64,000 nucleotides of DNA from contig JAMYHL010000047.1 in NCBI GenBank assembly GCA_025531455.1, forward strand, positions 248,001-312,000. Reading direction: 5' to 3'. The position numbers and the translations under genes are program-made. Below are positions 13,090-26,058 of the stretch, piece by piece. The number at the start of each line of letters is the position of its first letter. Position 1 is the first letter of the stretch. This stretch comes from Apiotrichum sp. Y4204 (lineage: Eukaryota; Basidiomycota; Tremellomycetes; Trichosporonales; Trichosporonaceae). Under the pieces are notes generated by a model. That model had not been told where the DNA came from, made no database searches, and was given only the letters and a program-made list of their open reading frames with translations.

Positions 13090-14148
13090 TGTGGAACGCG
13101 GAGGATCAAGGACGGTTGGGAGGAAGTGGAATGGTCCAGTGGAAGTGGCCACACTCGACCCTTGTGAGATGGACGCGTACTGCGTACCGAGTCTACGAAG
13201 TGGTCGAAACTCAAAACGCACAGACACGCGTTGCGTTTCTTAGACCTGGCAGCTGGTCGCCTGGCCAGCCTGGCAGGGCCTGGTGGCGTATGTGGCGTTA
13301 ACGTGGCAGCATGGAGCATGAACAATTCACAAAAATCTAGAAAATCTCCTGCACTACACATTATAATTCTCCATTTTTTTAATGCGAATGTCGACCCTTA
13401 CTACACATACAAACGCCTATGCGCTTTCACAGATGATAATTCAGCCGGTCAACTGAGTTTATTAGGAAATCAAGCTCCATGTTTTACACGTAATTTTCTC
13501 CATGGCATGACTGGACGGTAATGTGCGACAGACTCTACTGTACCATGTACCATGTACTACTAGTACTGTGAAGCTTAAGCTGACTGTGTGTGGATGCGGT
13601 CTGTGTGCAAATATGTACAGTGGATGCGTCTCAGGTTTCCATGTTGCACTCTGGTATTCTGGCGGCCCATCTGCTGCTGCTGCTGCAACTTCCTCCTCTG
13701 TCTCTCCCTCTTTGCCGACCATCTTTATCGACCCGTTCAATCACTGTCCATATCACTTTTAGCTTTCAAACACCCATTTCTCCTTTCAAGAGGCTTGTTC
13801 ACGGTTCTCTGCGTGACAGCCCACACAAACACTATAGAACACTATCTGGCATCAACCATTCGGAGCCTTTTCAACCTCGGCCACCACCTCGATTCAAGCA
13901 CGCGGGCGATTTCAAAGTCACCGGCTCTCCCAAGTCATTCTCAACTCTCATCCTTCCGCGCAATCTCGCATTTCCGATCTCATTCACAGTAACATTCTCA
14001 CGGCACCGCTCAGATCGGCGCACACGCGTCCCGTCGCCATCCATCGAGACTTGACCCTCGGCCACCATCATTGCTGACCGTTATCACCCATTGGTGTCAT
14101 CTCGTTTTATCCGTATTTGTGGCCTTCCTCTTTGCTCAATCGTCCCCG
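13090..14148. promoter_or_regulatory. Divergent promoter region, membrane protein / SIT4
   Basis: A 1.06-kb intergenic region feeding two outward genes. It is AT-rich around 13330-13450 and strongly pyrimidine-rich before SIT4. GTACCATGTACCATGTACTA-type short repeats lie near 13540-13565. No defined factor site is claimed. Confidence 0.4.
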
Positions 14149-15553
14149 ATGACTGCAGTCGTCCCGTCCGACCCAGATGCGTGGATTGATCATGTAAGCA
14201 GACTGTTGCCGGGGCGTCGATGGACATGAGGCGAGATGTTGGGTGGCCCTGGCACCACTTGCTCGCTCGCATGCCCGTTGGTCGAAAGACTGTGCTAATT
14301 CTATCACAGATCCGAAAATGTAAACACCTACCAGAACGCCAGATGAAGGCACTGTGCTCGCGCGTCTCTGATCTTCTACTCGAAGAGAGTAATGTGCATC
14401 TCGTTCAAGCCCCGGTAACCGTTTGCGGCGATATTCATGGGCAGTTTTGGGACGTTCTTGAGATCTTTCGACAGGGCGGCGAGGCACCGGAGACGAGCTA
14501 CGTGTTTATGGTCAGTTTAAACTTGGGGAGCACCGGGGAAGGTGGATGTGCTCTAGACAGAGAAGGCGTTCCACTGTGATGATTGGGGGGCTGCTGCTAA
14601 CATGACAGGGGGACTTCGTGGATCGAGGATATTACTCTCTAGAGACGTTGTCTCTGTTACTGGCGTACAAAGCGCGGTAAGTTGTGTCACAGGACCGAAT
14701 CCGGTGGATAGTGTGCTTATGTCCAGCTATCCTGACCGCATTACTCTTATTCGCGGAAACCACGAGTCGCGACAGATCACTCAGGTGTATGGCTTTTACG
14801 ATGAGTGCATGCAGAAGTACGGCAACCCAAGTGTATGGCGGGCGTGTTGTAATGTCTTTGATCATTTGAATCTCGCAGCAGTAAGTTTCCGACGGAGGAG
14901 AAGCATGCCCAGGGAACAGCTCTTTTGCGGTCTGCACACGGGGCCTTGACAGCTCCGTCTTTTGTGGACGATAGCGGCTGTGACTAACTACAGATCATTG
15001 ACTCGTCCATTCTTTGTGTTCATGGAGGCCTGTCACCGGACATTCGCACACTGGACCAGGTGCGAACAATATCGCGAGCACAGGAGGTGCCTCATGAGGG
15101 CCCGTTTTGTGGTGAGTCATCCATGGCGGCCTTGCGGCGCATAAACACAGCTGACTGCTAGATCTCATGTGGTCCGACCCCGACGATGTCGAGACATGGG
15201 CAGTATCGCCGCGTGGGGCAGGCTGGCTCTTTGGAGCAAAAGTCACAGCAGAGGTATGCTGAGTATCGAAAGACCCACTGACTTGACAGTTCAACCATGT
15301 CAACGACATCACACTGGTCGCGCGAGCACATCAACTTGTACAAGAAGGTTACAAACACATGTTTGACGACAAACTGGTCACCGTCTGGTCTGCGCCGAAT
15401 TATTGCTATCGTTGCGGTAACTCGGCGAGCATCATGCAAGTCGATGAGAAGGGCAAGACAAGCTTTAAAGTATACGAGGCAGCAGTAGAAAATCAGACCG
15501 ACCAGCGAAATCCAGCAATGCGGCGCGCGGCTGCACCTAGCTACTTTGTGTAA
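14149..15553 (+). CDS. SIT4: PP6-type Ser/Thr phosphatase catalytic subunit
   Basis: Catalytic subunit of the PP6/Sit4 phosphatase, a PPP-family metallo-phosphatase acting in TOR signalling, cell-cycle entry and ER-Golgi traffic in known fungi. Exons 14149-14193, 14310-14510, 14609-14676, 14727-14880, 14994-15111, 15162-15253 and 15290-15553 give 313 residues. Metal and catalytic motifs are complete: GDIHG (55-59), GDFVDRG (83-89), GNHE (115-118), HGGLSP, and RAHQL...[13 protein letters not shown]6 rather than PP2A or PP4 is indicated by [14 protein letters not shown], and [20 protein letters not shown]. The tail ends SYFV rather than the usual YFL. It is tail-to-tail with KRR1, 171 bp apart. 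Confidence 0.95.
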
Positions 15554-15724
15554 ATGTCCTACTTAGCCATCTACTGCCCTGTCTCTTGCGCTTGCGCGAG
15601 GGGGCGGGGAAGGTTGTACAACATGCATCTCCACAAACTCCAGAGCATGAATGAGGCGACAGGAAACTGCCACTCCGCAACGCTATTTGCAGTATGATCG
15701 CCACGCAACACAAGCCCTGGCTCT

Positions 15725-17077
<1,353 letters not shown>

Positions 17078-17550
17078 GGTCGGTCGTTTGATAGGAATAG
17101 GTGTGAGATCGATAAGAGTGTGTGGTGACAGACGGTCAACAGGTCTTGAAATTTCAAGCAGAATTGCGAAGTGGAGGCATCGAGGGACAGCGATGAAGGT
17201 GGGTAAGCATTACATTACGTATTATAAAACAGATGCCACGTGTTAATAAATTGCTAAAGGTGGGGCTCGCATAGGATGTGATCCTCAGCTTTAATCTCTT
17301 TTTTTTTTTTTTTTTGCCTGGCATGCCTGGCAAGCCCATCCCAATGCATATGCATGCATCCCATGGGCCATGATCCCGATATGCCATCTGTACCAGTCGC
17401 ATGCCAGCCAGCCGCGGCCAGCCGACAACATCAAGCTCATAGGCCCAGAGAAGCTGGAGAATCCGTCCGAGTCGACGCGTTAAACGAACACGCGAACACG
17501 ACCGTCCACTCTTTCGGTCACTTCTCATTAACTCTCACGAACACCTCAAA
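17078..17550. promoter_or_regulatory. Shared divergent promoter, KRR1 / SES1
   Basis: 473 bp between two outward start codons. It contains a T17 tract at 17299-17315, an adjacent GCCTGGCATGCCTGGC near-repeat, and a palindromic run of ATGCAT around 17344-17358. The pairing of a ribosome-assembly gene with a tRNA synthetase suggests shared growth control; that is an inference. Confidence 0.5.
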
Positions 17551-19979
<2,429 letters not shown>

Positions 19980-20901
19980 GCCGGCTATTACCATATAGAA
20001 GTTTGGCATAGTAGATGGTACAGTGGTGGTTTATGCATAGGCGACACGATCATAGTGTGGAAAACGGCTGCGAAATGGAAAAACGGGTCTAAAATTCTAA
20101 GATATTATCAATCATCTGACACGGTGTGGGGGTCGGATGGTGTTCGGGACGTTCGGGGCCATGTGTATGACGTTTTTGACGGATTGCATGTGCCGATCGT
20201 GCCGAGCGGTTAGTAGCTGCTGGCAGCTGGCACGCTGGTGGCTATCCATCATATTATCAGAGTGGCGAGGCAGAGTGGCGAGGGTGGCGACACACTGGAA
20301 GACAAAGGAAGGGCCGAGTGGAGAGTGGAGAAGAGGGAAGCGGACGGGATTAAAACGGCTGCTTATTTGGCGTACTGGCGTGCGGCGCGCTGCTTATTTT
20401 GGCAATGTGGGAGGGAGTTGCATTTGGATCCATTTCGTTCGGGCCAATAGTCGGCCGAACAATTCGATTTGGATGGATTCCATGGATTGGATTGATTTAA
20501 TTTCAGAATTCAGAAGCAGTCGGGGTCGGGCAATGTCAAAGGCCTGCCGACTCCCCCATCAGCCACTTTGCAGGCCGAAGCCAAAGGGCAAGGCCCTCCT
20601 CCTTTGACAAGTTGCAACTACCCACTTCACCTGAGTTGGTCTTCTGGTCTACCTTTCCACTTCCCTTCCTCAGGTTCTTTTCACTCTCAACACACCTCGC
20701 TCTTTCAGCACGGCTCGGCTTTCACGCACGGCAAGGAGAGGAAACGCAACAGAAGAGTAATCACAGAAAAAGCCAAGCAGATAAAACGTCCGACACACGA
20801 AATTGAAGGACCAGTGAAGAGACAACAAGGATCCAATCTCCCTTTCCATTCGTCTTGTATTGTATCTCGGATCGACTCTCGTCCCCCTCCAGATCACAGT
20901 C
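19980..20901. promoter_or_regulatory. SES1 3' region and NFS1 promoter
   Basis: About 0.9 kb. The middle holds short AG/GC-rich repetition (AGTGGCGAGG-type, near 20260-20300) and AT-rich TTGGATGGATTCCATGGATT-like sequence near 20470. The final 200 bp carries a pyrimidine-rich stretch, then an A-rich leader. No coding exon is supported. Confidence 0.4.
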
Positions 20902-22622
20902 ATGAACGCTCTTCGTCTGCGCACCCTGGCCGGCACCCTTCGCGCGGCCCGCCGTGCGCCTGCTCAGTTCGCCACTGTCACACGGCGGTCTTTGGTCACG
21001 GCCACAACCCCGTCGTCAGCCAGTGTGAGCGACAAGCATGTCGAGGTTGAGGAGGCTGGTGAGTGTCAAATCATATATACGGTGATGTGGTGACGTTTAT
21101 ACGGCTTCGTGTCTCACGAAAGTCTGTTTTTCTGTCACCGGGGCGCAGTCTGCGCTCCTCCCATCAGGTCTGAATCATGTATACTGACCACAGACCTTCC
21201 TGGCTTCAAGGTCACGACACGCGAATCGTCTGGCTCGCGCCCAATTTACCTTGACGCCCAGGCAACGACCCCCATGGACCCCCGTGTGCTCGACCGCATG
21301 ATGCCCCTGTTTACTGAGCAGTACGGAAACCCCCACAGCCGCACACACGCGTACGGCTGGGAGGCTGAGGAGCTTGTCGAGGAAGCTCGCGCCAACGTTG
21401 CCTCGCTCATCAATGCCGGACCCAAGGATGTTGTCTTCACCTCGGGGGCGACGGAGAGCAACAACATGATTGTCAAGGGTATCGCAAACTTCCACAAGAA
21501 CAAGAAGAAGCACATCATCACCACTCAGACTGTGAGTATGGTATGGCGTCAGAGGTTGCCAACGACAATGTGCTTCATGCGCGTTGTCTAATGAGGGTTG
21601 CGAGGGAGTGGTCATTGCATCGCATTGCTAACATTCCAGGAGCACAAGTGTGTTTTGGACTCGTGCCGTTTCCTGTCCACCCAGGGATTCGAGGTGACAT
21701 ATCTTCCTGTGGGCCCCACTGGTCTCGTCTCTCTGGATGAACTTAAGGCTGCCCTTCGTCCCGACACCTCGCTGGTCTCCATTATGGCGGTGAACAACGA
21801 GATTGGCGTCATCCAGCCTCTGGCTGAGATCTCGCGCGTGATCAAGGAGTACGCCAAGGAGCAGGGTGTCACCAAAGCCATGTTCCACACCGATGCTGCC
21901 CAGGCTGTGGGCAAGATCCCCATGGACGTCGAGGCGATGGGCATCGACGCCATGTCCATTTCTGGCCACAAAATTTACGGCCCCAAGGGTGTCGGTGCTG
22001 CCTACGTCCGCCGCCGTCCGCGTGTCCGTCTTGAGCCGCTTATCCACGGTGGTGGCCAGGAGCGTGGTCTGCGCTCGGGTACCGTCCCCGCTCCGATTGT
22101 CGTTGGTCTCGGCGAGGCTGCTCGTATCGCCAAGCTTGAAATGGCCGCCGACCACGCTCACGTTTCTGCCCTTTCCAAGCGCCTCATTGATGGCATTTCT
22201 TCGCAGGTTGAGCAGGTCGTCCGCAACGGTGACCCGGAGCACGGCTACCCTGGTTGCGTCAACCTCTCGTTTGCGTTCGTCGAGGGAGAATCGCTTCTCA
22301 TGGCTCTGAAAGACATTGCTCTCTCCTCTGGATCGGCATGCACTTCGGCCTCGCTTGAGCCCTCGTACGTTCTGCGTGCGCTCGGCGCCAGTGATGACAT
22401 GGCACACTCGTCGCTCCGCTTCGGCATTGGCCGCTTCACAACGGAGGCCGAGGTCGACTTTGTTGTCAACCGCATTGTGCAGGTCGTCGGCAAGTTGAGG
22501 GACATGAGCCCCCTCTGGGAGATGCACCTCGATGGAATCGACCTCAACAGCGTTGAGTGGGCCGCGTGAGTATCTCACACAGACGTCGAGATAATCGTTT
22601 ACTGACACGGTCCAGTCATTAA
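20902..22622 (+). CDS. NFS1: Mitochondrial cysteine desulfurase
   Basis: PLP enzyme that takes sulfur from cysteine for Fe-S cluster assembly in the mitochondrial matrix. Exons 20902-21058, 21194-21531, 21640-22565 and 22616-22622 give 475 residues. The N-terminus is an Arg/Ala-rich presequence without acids. The core carries [44 protein letters not shown], the PLP-lysine block [32 protein letters not shown] with the family's gap, and the active-site cysteine loop [21 protein letters not shown]. The final coding exon is 7 nt and changes the end from WAA to WAAH, matching the conserved aromatic-x-x-His end of the family. It is tail-to-tail with SUS1. Confidence 0.95.
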
Positions 22623-22941
22623 ATAACACAAAACACCCATCAGCTTTCATCCGGAGGACTTAGCAGGCATGGTGCAGGATTTGTACGACGATCGATGCAG
22701 TCAATTTATGTACAGGGTGGGCAGAGAAACGGAGCATCATTAATGGACGGGTTCCCACATGCGGCCTTGATGAGCTACTTTGCAGCATGCCGTTTAGGGA
22801 CGTCACATATAATCATGTACAACATTGGGCGAATGGATGGCAGCAAAGGGTGCGCCTCAGACGGGAGGTGGAGACGAAGCCGGGCTGGGATGAAGAAGCG
22901 ACGCACTCCTGTCGAATGGAGGGACTCGCCACAAACGCCTC
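22623..22941. other. Convergent intergenic region NFS1/SUS1
   Basis: About 0.32 kb holding both 3' ends; nothing else seen. Confidence 0.5.
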
Positions 22942-23579
22942 TCACACGCGCTCAACTTCGCGCTCAAGGACAGCCTCAATCTCGCGCACAACCGCCTCGC
23001 GCACCTGCTCGCTCACAAGGCCTGCGCGTCAGCCCGTACACCCCAAGCTCAGCATCTATCAAGAGCTCACCATTCGCAGCGGGCGTCACGTCCGCAACGA
23101 GCTTCGAGAGGCTCGGGGCACCCTGCTTGCGTGCCTTTTCTGATGGTAAGCAATGCTAGCAATCTGGGGAAAGTGGGGGACAATGCTCAGTATACGGCGT
23201 GGAGAGCAAACTCGACGATTACTGCACCAGGCCACAGAATATAGTGACCAAAACGCCAAACACACCGCGTCATCTCCATCCTTGACCTGGTTCACTCACC
23301 TTTTGCGAGGTCCTTGAGCTCGTCGTCGAAGCCGCTCTCCTCGAGCTGAGCGCGGAGCAGGCGAAATATCCTGTTGTAAGCCTATCATCCTTCCGGATAG
23401 AAATGGCACCAAATGAGAGCAATGGATTCGGAAGCAGAGACCATCGTGATGGGTGCCATGACTAGCAGCTGAAGCTCGTTCCCCTTCTATTCCATCGTCG
23501 GGCCGACAACTTACCGCTCCCAGTCGCCCGTCTCGAGCATGCGCTGCCGGATCGCTTCCAGTGTTGCCTCGTCGGACAT
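22942..23579 (-). CDS. SUS1: SUS1/ENY2, SAGA DUB module and TREX-2 subunit
   Basis: Small helical protein shared by the SAGA deubiquitinase module and the TREX-2 mRNA-export complex at nuclear pores. Exons (in transcription order) 23515-23579, 23300-23370, 23071-23139 and 22942-23021 encode only 94 residues. The family pattern is visible: LEAIRQRMLETGDWERIFRL, LRAQLEESGFDDELKDLAKE, LSKLVADVTPAANG, and VREAVVREIEAVLE. Exon 3 was placed at CAG before AAAAGG because this keeps the frame and the KE(K)ARKQG segment; the next AG would shift it. Three introns in a 285-nt coding sequence is dense. Yeast SUS1 splicing is itself regulated, but regulation here is not shown. Confidence 0.9.
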
Positions 23580-23892
23580 GGTGAGCACAGGTATGGCTAA
23601 AGAGGGACAGTGGAGTGGATGGAAAAGGAGGGATTGTAAACATAGATTCGTGGACAAATGATTAGCGACAAAGGGGTTCCTGACCATTCATTCGACGGCG
23701 CCCCCAAGTTGGACCAATTCCATCTCATGGGGGTCGATGGAAATGTTGCATCATCGTACTCATTTCCAGTCACTCTTTCGGACATGCACAAGTCTTAGGC
23801 AATTCCATGCAGGTCCTACACTCTAGCGTGTTCATGCAAATGGCTACAAACGTATAATAATGACCTGCTGAAATTATCCCTGCCACATGCAA
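23580..23892. other. Intergenic between SUS1 start and homeodomain-gene stop
   Basis: About 0.31 kb; SUS1 promoter plus the 3' end of the next gene on the same strand. Nothing else seen. Confidence 0.5.
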
Positions 23893-25646
23893 CTACTGTT
23901 GTACACAGACGTCTCTAACCTCACGTCCTAGCCGGCTGTTTCTAAACCTCGTGAGGCCTTGAATCAGCTCACGATCTTCAGGACACAACTCCTCCTCTAC
24001 GACCGGTAGTGCACCCATACTCATAGGAGGGATGTTGACTCCTATACTCGTTGCTCGTCGCTTCGGCTCCGGTTCAGGCCCCGGTTCGGGTGTCAGGAGC
24101 TGCAGTTTGCGCTTCAACAAGGACGTGAACGGATGTGACGGGTCTGAGGGCGACGGGTGCGAGGCCAATGCAAATGGAAACATGTCCACTGCTCGTACAC
24201 CATTTCGCCCTTTCTCCACCGCATCTCGTCTCTCCAACCCGCGAATCACAAACCGTCCCCCTTCGTCCACGATAGCCTCAGACTTGGGGAAGGTCATTTT
24301 CACAAGCGTGATCAGCTCGACAGGGTTCAAAAGGCGGTTTTCACGCGGTGGAAGAATGTCCCCAGAGTCCTCCTCCGTCTCTGTCTCGTGCGGCGTGTGG
24401 CTGTGGGTATCCGCATGATGACAATCGTCGTCTGGCGCTGGCGGGAGGAATGGGTTGATGTCGTCCACCTCAGGATCGTCGGCGGCCATGTTGGCTTCAA
24501 ACTCTTTTAGCTCCGCCTCTGCATCGACATCCACTTCGGGGCCAGCGTGATCCACATCGGAGAGCAATGTAGAGAAACGGGCAGCATATGCTGAATAGAT
24601 CTCAGTCTGAGAAACACTCGGCGATATACTTGAGTCAGGCTGATGTTGATAGTTGGACAGTAGCCTGGAGTTAGATAACAGTGTCCAGCAGAGCGCGTGC
24701 AGATGTTTGCACCACGCGGACTCACCAAGTGGCACCCCGTAACGGTTCCACAAGTGCATCCACGCTGCGGTCCCACTCATTCTCCGGCGCCGGCGCGTCC
24801 TTCTCTTTCAACCCACGAAGGACGTAATCGCCGTCATCTCGGGCCATCTCACACCCGGGATACGTAGCACACGCCAGCTGAATGAGCTCCTGCCCTGCAA
24901 GAAGCGGGGATGTCGTTGCGTATGGATCAAAGCGAACTTTGTAAGCGTTGTACAAGGCCAACTGCGATACAACCGCGGTGGAGGGACCTGGACGATATGT
25001 GACCTGAAGCCTAGAAGGAGTGAGTATTGATAAAAATTCTTGCATGAAGTTCAGGAGTACTTCCGTAGCCCCAGCTTGCTCACCATCCAGACGCCCGACC
25101 TGGCTCTTCCATCGTCTCGAGATCTGCCAAACCGCGAAGCTTACTCCTCCTCTGGCGAAAGTATTCGCGTATTTTCGCCCATGGCCGTCCGGTCTTTTCG
25201 GCAAGGACCTCGAGTTCTTTCTTCCCAGGATTGGGGTTACGCGCATATGCCTCGCGAAGCACGGCGAGTTGTTGCGAATTGGTCAACGGACTGTCCGGAG
25301 CCTGGCGATGCGGGGCGCCAAACTGAAACGGAGCCGGAGTGGCTCGAAGTCGCTGGAATGCGGGCACGGCTGACGGATCTGGTGCTGGTCTGGAGATGCT
25401 GATACCGGGTAGACTGGGTGGAGTGCTGGAACTGGGGAGACTGGAGATCGCGGCCGGTACGTCCAAACCGTTCTCGTGCGACACCTGCCGGGGGGGCAGT
25501 GCCTCATCCCCGTTCGATTCTGAAGCGGCGCTTGCCTCTGTGATCGCTGCAGCAACAGCCGCTTCGGCTGCAGCCTGGTTGGCAAGCTCGGACGTCATAT
25601 CCATCGTGCCAACCTCTGGCGATGGATAATCATTGCCTTTGAGCAT
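23893..25646 (-). CDS. Homeodomain protein with two repeated winged-helix-like modules
   Basis: Putative nuclear transcription factor of 539 residues. Exons (in transcription order) are 25084-25646, 24726-25010 and 23893-24664. Residues 121-172 read as a homeodomain: LTNSQQLAVLREAY, PNPGKKELEVLAEKTG, and helix 3 KIREYFRQRRSKLRG. Exons 2 and 3 each encode a module with the same order: SQxxxYxAYxxRF, LLxxxELIxLxxxT(Y/F)P, then (D/E)GxxxVxRGLxxxD. This resembles RFX-type winged helices to my eye. In copy 2 an acidic insert of about 60 residues splits the module. The C-terminus is Pro/Glu-rich with a basic KPKRRA-type patch (EPEPKRRATS). It is divergent from RSA4, and no second homeodomain gene is adjacent, so a mating-type pair is not indicated. 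Confidence 0.8.
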
Positions 25647-26058
25647 TGTCAAGGGATTGAAAGTTCCCGGATCTCAAGTGGGTGTGGTTGTGGATCCATA
25701 ATTCCATTCGCAATGTCACAACAACTGTCAGCCGAAAGGAAGCCAAGGAAGTTGTGGATATGATGCTCTATATCGGATTGTATGACGTGTAAATTATAAC
25801 ATGACAGGGGGAATCTCACATGTACTTCAGATGGATGTCACGTGCCAAGTCCGCCACCGATGCACGCGATGCACGCGATGCACACGATGCACCGATTAGA
25901 TCAGAGATCAGAGACTGTATTTTTATTTTTTTAAAATCTCGTCCAGATCCTGCTGGGCCGGTGGGTGCGCCTGTCCAGTGTCCAGTGTATTTTGCGGCCA
26001 CTCGCACAGGCTCAAACGTCTTCTTTCCATCTATTCTTCACCGCACTCATCGATCACA
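25647..26058. promoter_or_regulatory. Shared divergent promoter, homeodomain gene / RSA4
   Basis: 412 bp between two outward start codons. It contains the 9-bp tandem array at 25859-25894, two overlapping GATCAGAGA-like copies after it, and a T-rich patch (TTTTTATTTTTTTAAAA, near 25919-25935) that may be a core-promoter element. Confidence 0.5.
25859..25894. repeat. 4 x 9-bp tandem repeat in promoter
   Basis: Units GATGCACGC, GATGCACGC, GATGCACAC and GATGCACCG in direct tandem, inside the shared promoter, about 165 bp from the RSA4 start. Confidence 0.9.

Noticed and set aside
21628..22650. 340-residue minus-strand open frame
   Set aside because: Shadow of NFS1 on the other strand, which has clear enzyme motifs.
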